Source: Platerodrilus igneus (lineage: Eukaryota; Arthropoda; Insecta; Coleoptera; Lycidae). From it: DNA of 64,000 nucleotides. The DNA is taken from assembly GCA_036346225.1 (NCBI GenBank), contig JARFIW010000835.1, positions 310,001 through 374,000 on the forward strand, written 5' to 3'. Positions within the stretch are counted from its first letter, which is position 1; each line of letters opens with the position of its first letter. The notes beneath the pieces are model-generated. The model ran no database searches, was not told the DNA's origin, and worked only from the letters and a program-made list of their open reading frames with translations. Shown one piece after another: positions 56,301 to 64,000 of this stretch. Both the position numbers and the translations under genes were made by a program.

Positions 56301-57847
56301 AGGGGTAAGCTTGTGAAATATTTTCTTACCGTAAAAATATATCTACAACCATTTTTAGGTCGATGCTGTTACCAAAACTAAACTTATGGTACATGTTGAC
56401 TCCACTTAACTAATTTTTGGGACGGCATGTTTAATTAAAAACGTGCAGGCCCTGGATAATACTGGTATTCGGACTACATCTGATATCAAAATGGCTTATT
56501 CCACGAGGCAATCTTAGCTATACGAGCATGCGCCGGGAAGGAGGATATTGAATCAAAATACAAACAACTAGAAGTTCACTTAAAGTTTACTTTTGCTATT
56601 CTAATGTAGATGGCATACTATGTATGAATTCATAATAAAAGGTTTCAATAGAAATTTAATATTTATTAACTAGGTGTGTTGAACAAAATTGTATATTTGA
56701 ATAACAGAAAATCGTAATTGTTACAACTATACTAAGCGTTATAAAACATAAGGCTAATGCAATTAAACATTTAAATTATAAAAGACGTTAATTTGAACGA
56801 TACAATCCTACCAGTTGAAAAATGCGCAAGCAGCTTGTGCGACTGCTGAGTTGAATTACCAAACAGAGATAAGCCTTTAGTATGTAAAGAACGAAAGAAA
56901 GTTGCACCCGTGTTTAGTGTTTATTAAATGTTAACCTTGCTTGCGTGCATGGTAATAAATCGTTTAGTAGTTTTCAATTAGTGGCATTATAACACGTCTA
57001 AAGAAGTGATAGAATGAGTTGTAGTAAACTGTTAGTTCGGATGATACAAGATCTGCAAAACAGCAACTTATTGTAAGTCAAGATGTAAGTATAAAGTGAA
57101 TATTGCTTTTACATGCTTTTAGTTGCATTATCTGTGTGAGAAATAATTTTGTTTCAGGTTTCATATAGTTTATGTTCACTTGCGCTTGTGCCTATTAATG
57201 ATGAAAATGGTGATACTAGTAATGTGCCTCTTACTGATTAAAAAAGTACAAGACTTATAAGAATCGACTGAATTGGGAATCGCAAACAGATGTCATTGTA
57301 AGCTCTTATAATAAGTGTGACAGTTAGTTGCATCTCGTTTAATATAATGTTACATGCCAAACTCGCCATGTATCATATTTAGATTTAGATATAATTTGTA
57401 AGTTAATTGCCGTGTATTTTTCAAATAATACGCTAATTTCCGTCGTTGCTGACAGTCGCGTCTGCGCAAAAGGAATGAAGATGTGCGCGAGTGTTAAAAG
57501 CGGCGATTAAGTACGAGACATGGACGAGGCAATAACTATCCGAGTGTAGTGTAGTTTCTAAGAAACAGGTATGTAGGTTTCCTGTATCTTGCCTCTATCG
57601 TTCCGTTACCTATTTCGTTCATCCCCCTGCGAGTGCAATAGAAGTTACGGAACGGATAACAAATTAGGTGATCAACATGGCGTAACCAAACCCAACCACG
57701 TGCTGGACCCCGAGATTAAGTTCTGAAATACACCTCACGTAAGTAATTTGATTTTGCCTAAATCAGTGCATGTAAATTTGAGTGAGACAGCGTTTGCATC
57801 ACCCGGTAAACCGTGATACATAACTCGCGTAGGCGCCATTGTTATAT
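53400..57847. other. No gene seen; AT-rich DNA
   Basis: Short frames only. A GC-richer block at 54640-54800 (CGGCAGAGCCTCGATAG and AGGGTCGTGGGATGG) and another at 57480-57720 stand out by composition. The latter contains AAACAGGTATGTAGG, a donor-like sequence after a CG-containing stretch that could be a promoter-proximal exon. No protein or RNA gene is recognisable. Confidence 0.4.
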
Positions 57848-58345
57848 TTTCTAGAATAATCCAGAGAGGTTATTAACAGTTCATGAGAACGGATATGCAA
57901 CTTTGTATCCGAGACGACAGTGATACTGCAGGTGGCAGGTCACAGACGGTTAACGTACCGCAATTACCTAGAAATAAAATTGTTACAATGTAATAAAGTG
58001 TAGAATTAAGAGTAAAGCAGACATGAGATCTGCAAGTTCCCACAGCCATGTGAGGGGGCAGGATATTATAAAAAACCCGGGAGCTCAAGGCCCGGCAGTC
58101 AGTCTTCGAACTCCATACTTCGTTGTTCAAGCTGCTCACTTAAGTCAGTCTGAGTACTTCAGCTTTTGCATTGTTGTTTACTTAGACTACTCGCCCTAGT
58201 GCAATTAATTAATTAATTTCGATTTAAAGTTATTTTTATACAGTTATTCAAAATTCCATTATAAATTCTGTTTAAGATAAATAAATTTGTTAAGAGTTTG
58301 GAAACGTTTTTTAAAAACATCGCTCCAAAGACCCGAACCTTAACT
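57848..58345 (+). repeat. Solo LTR of the same errantivirus family (5' end missing or divergent)
   Basis: Matches the provirus LTR from CCAGAGAGGTT to the TTAACT end, including TATAAAAA (58067) and the TCAGTC initiator. It carries about 60 extra bp (around 58140-58205) absent from the provirus LTRs. The first 105 bp of the LTR are not recognisable. TAACTCGCGT stands both at 57821-57830 and at the 3' edge (58341-58350). No internal sequence accompanies it. Confidence 0.8.
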
Positions 58346-58349
58346 CGCG

Positions 58350-58929
58350 TGTTATGTTGAATTTTAAAATCTGTTTATAAGTAACCTTCATTGTAACTTG
58401 TAAGATATTAGCTGTGAAAATAATAATATTTTTTTAGAAAAATCGATTTGTTTACTCAATTATCTGTAATTAAAAAAAGGTTTAATTTCTAGTGACAAAA
58501 TTTAATTTGGCAACCATTAAATTTAGTTACTTTCAGTTATTTTTATCGTATTTGATTGGCATCATTGCAAGTAGCCTTATATGTCAATTGAACTTGTTGA
58601 AACTGTCACTTTGAATAGTTCTTTGCTTACTTTCTGCTTACCTTAACCATACGATTTTAAATCTAGTGTAATTTAAATTTCTTTTACAAAAACAGTGTTG
58701 TTTGTACTTGAGATGTGTTTGATAGTTACTACCTAACCTAACTTAATTAGTGGTTAATCTGAAATCTTATTTTGGATGTAAATTATTTCCACAGTAAGTA
58801 TTGTTATTCATAGATAACATCACTAAGAGCTTTATTTGTTATGCCTTATGCTAAATTCTTAAAAAACTCATTGGTTAAATACTTATCTTGGCTTGAATTT
58901 TTTAGATTATTAAAACTTGTTTTTTTCAG
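58350..58929. other. No gene seen
   Basis: AT-rich sequence between the solo LTR and the integrase fragment, with no motif recognised. Confidence 0.45.
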
Positions 58930-59690
58930 TTATAAATTACTAATAAATATATTATCAGTATTTGGCACAAAATGTATTTCTTATCTTTGGTGTCGCTCAA
59001 ATTATTCTCTGTGATAATGGGGCGCAATTTATCTCAAAAGATTTTCAAAATTTTGTTACAAGTTATAAAGTACAAAAAATTTGGTTTAATGCCAAATACC
59101 ATCCACAGGTAAACCCTACCGAAAGAGTAAATAGAGTCTTAATCACTGCTATTTCTTCATATATTGACTCAGACTACACTAAGTGGGATGAAAATATCTT
59201 TAAATTCGCTCAATCTTTGCGTACATCTAAACACGAAGCAACTCAATTCACTCCCTCATTCCTTGTTTTTGGAAGATACACGCCACTTGATGGTAGTTAT
59301 TACGGTTCAGTTCCGGATGATACTATCGTAATAGAATTTGACGAAAAAGTACGCTAAGACCAACAATCATTACCTTCTATCTTCAATGACGTTAGAAAAA
59401 ATTTGTTAAAAGCTTACGAAAAGAGTAAGGATCACTACAATTTGCGAAAACGAGATATTTCCTTTGCTTTAGGTGAACAGGTTTGGAAAAAAAATTATGT
59501 CTTATTATCTGATTCAAATAAAAAATTTTCTTCGAAATTAGCTCCAAAATTATATTATGTAAGGTTACTCGCGTTATTAGTCCACTTATCTATGAACTCC
59601 AAGACACCGAAGGAAAACGACAAGGAAGGTGGCATATCAAAAACCTTAAACCGTTCTCAGCTGACCCAAATGTTAATTAATTTTTCTACG
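58930..59690 (+). pseudogene. Integrase C-terminal fragment of a second Ty3/gypsy element
   Basis: The frame 58962-59357 gives FGVAQIILCDNGAQFISKDF (second catalytic Asp in CDNG) and YHPQVNPTERVNRVLITAI (Glu in NPTERVNR). It continues with FTPSFLVFGR, a usual block after the core. After a stop, 59403-59690 continues with YNLRKRDISFALGEQVWKKN, FSSKLAPKLYYV, the SH3-like C-terminal domain, and IKNLKPF-like codons in another frame. The first catalytic Asp and the zinc domain are missing, so the copy is 5'-truncated. It differs clearly from the errantivirus integrase at 43411-44620. Confidence 0.85.
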
Positions 59691-59903
59691 TTTAATTTCT
59701 TTCATGGTCTACCAAATGTTTTTTGTTTCCGCTCGGAATTTGTTACCGATATCTATTTGTTTCTTTTCTCATACAACATTTACCTTCTACACTTTTGCCT
59801 TATTTACCTCATTTTAGTTATTTTTTTGCTGGCTATTAATTCTTCCCTTGAATTTATTGTTTATTATCTGGGTTCTCCAATGTCACTCTGTTGCTTCATC
59901 TAA

Positions 59904-62900
59904 TCAATCCTGGCACCTTTTCTGCATCATATTATTTTGTTTTTTGGCATTTATCTTACGTTGTTTAATTTCGTGGTGATTGTCGTAAATTTGGTTGGAG
60001 TAACTCATTGAATGGTTATGATTTGTTTTAGCTGATGTTGAGTGGATGCTTTTTTCTTTGGATACACATAGGAGCCGCGGCTTATACCTCTGTAAGAAAC
60101 AGTCCATATTCGCAGTTGCAAAACTAGGAGATTCTATTCCATGCATTTTCTTCTGAATTATTACAGTCGTTCACTTTATTCTTTATCATTACTTGTTTTT
60201 TTCTTTTGTTAACTTATCAGAACATATAAACATTTTTTTTATTTAACTTCGTGGTGACGTGTTATCGTTTTTTATTGATATCTTATTGAATTCTTGGTTG
60301 TTTTTAGCATATTGAGAAAGTATATTTGTATCTTCATCTAACTGCTTAGAGTTAAGTATTCCTGTGTGTTTATGGCATTACCGTTTCTGAAAATTACCTT
60401 GGAATAGTTGGTTTTTTTTGTGGGAAGGTATCTGCATTGGTACTTTTAAGTTGGTTGTTTCAACTTGAACCGAATTTTTTTGTTGGATTGCCGCCAGCGA
60501 AACTTATTTTTTATAAATGGGCACCAGTGAACAAAAATCTTCCGACATAGCTAGGGGTCTATTCCTGGGTAGAGCAATAAGAAGAAGGGGGGAGGGGGGA
60601 GTCGAATTTTGTTTTCAAACAAAAACTAAACAAAGTTAAATAGGCGCCACCAAGTCCTGAGATAATCACGTTAACAAAAACCTGTCATAAAAATAAGACG
60701 CAGCTCCTGTAAGAAATTACAAAGATTAAATAAAAACAATGTAGCACAACATTTGTGTCCTATAAAAGTATCAAAAATAAAAAATGTATATCCAATATGA
60801 TATTGGCACAAAATTATTACCCAAAAATTCTACCTTTATGTTATCAGATTTGATCGCATTTGACCAAAATAAAAGTCTCAAAGTTTAACTAATTGTTTAC
60901 TGAAGTAAAAAACTTTCTTTTAAAAATTCATAACTTTTTACATGTAAAAATTCTCAACAATAATGTTTATAACAAAATCAAAATGTTGTCTTTTTAAAGC
61001 AAAAAACTGCTCTCTAAACATAAGCTTGTTTTAAATATTTAATCAAAAAAAATTTGTAAACACAATGCATTGAACTATCAATTCTAACTTGGGCAGATCT
61101 TATCAGGTTGATTACAGTTTCATAATTATTACGCAGCGTGTATTTAAATTTTTATATTTAGTTTTTATAATTTATCTGTGACTAAAAGCTAATTTCAAGA
61201 TTGAAGAATGTTTAATTTGAATTTTAGGAAAGCTGCACGAAACATCTGCTTTCACGGCAAACGTCTGTCAAATGTGATACATCACAAAAAAGTATAACGT
61301 CGAAAATATACCTTGAAATTTATCTGAAGTTCAAATGGAACAAAGCTTACAATTATATAAACCTAACCTGACAAAATTTCTTTCTACGGTTTGTAAAATC
61401 AGTTCACAATAATCGAAAGTGAAACAGATCATATGTTTATAAACATGATAGCAAATTACGTGTTTTTTATATGACCGTCTGTTTATCAAAGACTAACGAC
61501 ATTCTAAACACATGCAAGAATTTCTTAAATTTAATAACGAACCAAACTGCATCTGATTTTCCTAGACAAATCCTATCAGAAATTTCCTCAGCACCACATA
61601 ACACCATAAACCATTTCAAACTTAGGAAGCCGTAACCATTCCTTATACAGAACCATACAATTTACAAAACAAAATCTTCACTTGTCCTTTTCTATTGTTT
61701 TTCGTAGGCGCGCTAAATAAATGAAACAAAATTAAATTAAGTTCGTAAAATGTATGTATTACAAACCGTTAGTAGAAGTTATTGATATTTATTCAAGTCT
61801 ACCATGACTTGAACCACTCACACAAATAAGTTAATCGAAGGTCGCAAGCCTCTAGTCTGGAAAACTTGATGAATTGCTAGCTAGGCTGCGACTAACGAAC
61901 AAAACTAGAAACGAATGATAGCGACGATTCAAGGACTCGCGGTTAAAGGTGGGGAGGTACGAAAGCAACATGATTGCTAGAGATGCTCGACGAAATAACT
62001 TTATGTCATACAGATATTTTACTACAAGAAGATTATTAAAACGAAGCGTCCCATTATGTACTATATGGAACATTAATAAAAAATAAGGCACGCTTGGCGC
62101 ATTATACTTGTAATTCAATGCGAATAAATACTGATCAAATTAAACATGCTACAAGCTCTTGTCTGATCTTGTTATCGCAGTGGATACGCTCGTTAGGAAG
62201 ATGATCGTACTAGTTCTCATCGGGAGTCTAGTAATTGTTTAACTTATTATGTGTCTTAATTTGTCTGATTAACACAGCAGGTGGTCCCTCAGACTGATCT
62301 GCGTTTAACAGAAACAACTGTCTACCTTCTCTCGGAGGCTTGTCCAAAACTTTACTTTTTTTTTATCCCGCTGTCTCCGTTTCCGCCTTATTCTTTCTTC
62401 GCTAGACCTGTTCTTGTCCCGGAACACCCGTCTACCACATAAGAGTGATTTTTTTCCTCACTTTGGACTACTGACCACATTGACTTGTTGAATATGCTTT
62501 TCTAGCCACCCTTTTCTATCGCTATTGCTCAATGTGAGTCCTTCTATTCTCTTCTACCTGGAAGTCACCGGCACATTCCAAAATGCCTACCTCCTTTTTT
62601 TTACCTTTCCTATATGTCTATTGCCTTTTCATTTCCGTTAGCTACCGTGTGGTCGCGCGAGGGGTTTTTATAGACACCTGAACCATGTCTCTGGGAATCT
62701 TTCGTTAGGTCATGCGGTGCCGCTGTCAGTCGCACATTACCGCTAACAGTGTAAGTATGTATGAGTGTATGTATATACGAGTGTATATATGTATGAGTAT
62801 GTCTTACCGAACTTAATCAACGCCGGGTGCAGGAATGCACCCACATGCCTTTCCGGTCCCTCGTACTGTTTTAACTAACGGGCCTGCTTCACAGGTTTCT

Positions 62901-63110
62901 CTCTTTTAGGAGGGTACGAGTATTTTCCTGATTAACGGCTTTGAGAAGCCACTCTCTTTTGTATCTCTTGTATTTAGTTGTAGTAAAGTGTTTTGTGCTC
63001 TCCGACAAATTTATGCTGTCGATTATAACTGCGCCACATCTAAGGCTCGTGTGTGCATTTATAGATGTAGTTCGATAATCTTGGGATTACACATCCCGTT
63101 TCTTGGTCAC
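59904..63110. other. No gene seen; includes a (TATG)n-like tract
   Basis: T-rich and A-rich DNA. TTTAATTTCGTGGTGATTG (59970) and TTTAACTTCGTGGTGACGT (60243) are short similar blocks and might belong to an LTR of the preceding gypsy fragment. A GTAT/GTGT tract lies at 62752-62810. The CT-rich stretch 62330-62720 has higher GC and no readable motif. Confidence 0.4.
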
Positions 63111-63114
63111 TCGC

Positions 63115-63641
63115 AAGACTGAAAGTTAAAGATACCCCACAGAAGATTTAAAAAAAATAAAACAAATTGTTCAAAGGCATCGTAAAAATTTCTAATAATA
63201 AAGAAGAAGAAGCAGAATGGAATAACACTAAATCCAGCTTAGATATGGCGGCCAGAGATACTCTGGAGAATAAGCAAAAAGAAAATAAGAAATGTATAAC
63301 AAGGGATATCCTGAATTTAATAGAAGAACGACGAAAATAGAAAGATCATCCAGAAGAAGCAGGAAAACAGAGATGCAGGAAAACTAAAGAACGATGAATT
63401 ATGGAAAAGTGCAAAGAGATACACCCTAACATGGAAATACAAAAGACAGACGAAGAAAACACACCAATTAAATTAAATATTAGGGATATAAAACCGTGTA
63501 GCAAAAATTTACGGAGCGCGGAAGGAGATACCTTGCATAAAGAACAAGTAGCGGTAATAAAATTAGAGCAGGAACGTCAAGTAGTAAATATTAGGAAAGG
63601 GGTGAGACAGAGATGTGCCTTATCCCCATTAATTTTTAACT

Positions 63642-63650
<9 letters not shown>
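63115..63650 (+). mobile_element. RTE-clade LINE, copy G (linker joined to RT motif B)
   Basis: Plus-strand remnant. Linker blocks (EWNNTKSSLDMAARDTL-like codons at 63215-63260; ILNLIEERRK) run to RDIKPCSKNLRSAEGD at 63525. They then join directly to LHKEQVAVIKLEQERQ and VRQRCALSPLIFNLY, where Arg replaces the usual Gly of RQGCA. About 700 bp of RT fingers and palm are missing. It ends in a (TA)n tract. Confidence 0.8.

Positions 63651-63683
<33 letters not shown>
63644..63683. repeat. (TA)n microsatellite at the end of RTE copy G
   Basis: It starts exactly at the NLYI codons of RT (CTTGTATATA) and replaces the rest of the element. Confidence 0.95.
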
Positions 63684-63688
<5 letters not shown>

Positions 63689-63699
63689 TATTGTGTAAT

Positions 63700-64000
63700 T
63701 AGAAGCTAATTGGAAGTTAACAAGACATGCATAACGTCATGGGTCAAGCTAGAGGGTCATTGATAAATTTAGTAGTAAGATAATTAGGTTTTTAAATAGA
63801 TAGAAATTAGAACTTAGGCAACGTACGATAGTTTAGGGTTAGTGTAATTTTAAGTGTACTTAGCATAATTAGGATAATAAAGGTTTAGAAGCAACACGAA
63901 ATAAATATTACTTGTATTTATTAAAAGCTTTTCGTATTCGTTAACATAGGGGAAAACCAGAAACATTTCAAACCATACAAACAAACAGGGAGAACGTTAT
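63700..64000. other. No gene seen
   Basis: AT-rich sequence without recognisable features up to the window end. Confidence 0.45.

Noticed and set aside
59904..60260. LTR pair based on TTTAATTTCGTGGTGATTG and TTTAACTTCGTGGTGACGT
   Set aside because: The similarity is limited to about 19 bp each and does not extend, so it is too weak to call.
62752..62810. Coding or satellite meaning for the TATG/GTGT tract
   Set aside because: It is a simple interrupted microsatellite.
1..64000. CRISPR arrays, bacterial operons, riboswitches, rRNA genes
   Set aside because: No regularly spaced direct repeats with unique spacers, no rRNA-like blocks, and the content is eukaryotic transposable elements throughout.

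Overview
The window reads as insect (arthropod) nuclear DNA. It is AT-rich, intron signals are of animal type, there is no operon-like gene packing, and almost every recognisable coding stretch is a broken transposable element of families common in insects. I cannot name the species. The errantivirus, the RTE and R1 LINEs, the P52-type hAT and the tRNA-derived SINE fit a large, repeat-rich insect genome. No ordinary host gene can be supported with confidence.

Layout. 1-3670: a decayed R1/LOA-group LINE (+) with gag zinc-knuckle, endonuclease, RT, RNase H and C-terminal zinc region. 4.5-13.6 kb: two minus-strand copies (A, B) of one RTE-clade LINE family. Copy B carries a tRNA-derived SINE with a perfect 12-bp target duplication and a nearly solo LTR with a tRNA-Lys-type primer site. 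15-19 kb: an RTE 5' fragment split by another SINE, a gypsy-like gag/protease fossil, more SINE copies and an RTE endonuclease fragment. 19.3-24.8 kb: a Tx1/L1-type LINE (-) split by RTE copy C with a 12-bp duplication. 25-31.5 kb: unknown tandem and dispersed repeats, a SINE, and an internally deleted RTE (copy F). 32.5-36.6 kb: a complete but dead hAT transposon with TIRs and a perfect 8-bp duplication. 37.3-47.1 kb: an errantivirus-like (gypsy group) provirus with a largely open gag frame, broken pol and a remnant of env. 50.4-53.2 kb: a CR1/jockey-like LINE fragment and an intron-bearing DDE (IS630/Tc1 superfamily) transposase. 57.8-59.7 kb: a solo LTR of the errantivirus family and a gypsy integrase fragment. 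63.1-63.7 kb: a last RTE fragment.

The main structural results are these. (1) The provirus is followed by a second copy of its own 5' host flank, including the right end of the neighbouring hAT, and then by a solo-LTR-like allele with target duplications on both sides. This points to a crossover, or an assembly join, between a provirus allele and a solo-LTR allele. (2) Three RTE copies share an unusual 3' region: two diverged direct modules followed by a second, older copy of the ORF C-terminus, so this composite tail was probably amplified as part of the element. (3) The errantivirus leader carries an array of exact 90-bp period just upstream of gag, in the position where Drosophila gypsy has its insulator. 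(4) The gag-pol overlap contains a slippery-type heptamer in the correct frame.

The elements act as nested parasites rather than as a pathway. LINE machinery of the RTE type (endonuclease plus RT) is a plausible but unproven mobiliser for the SINE. The order of insertion can be read from the nesting.
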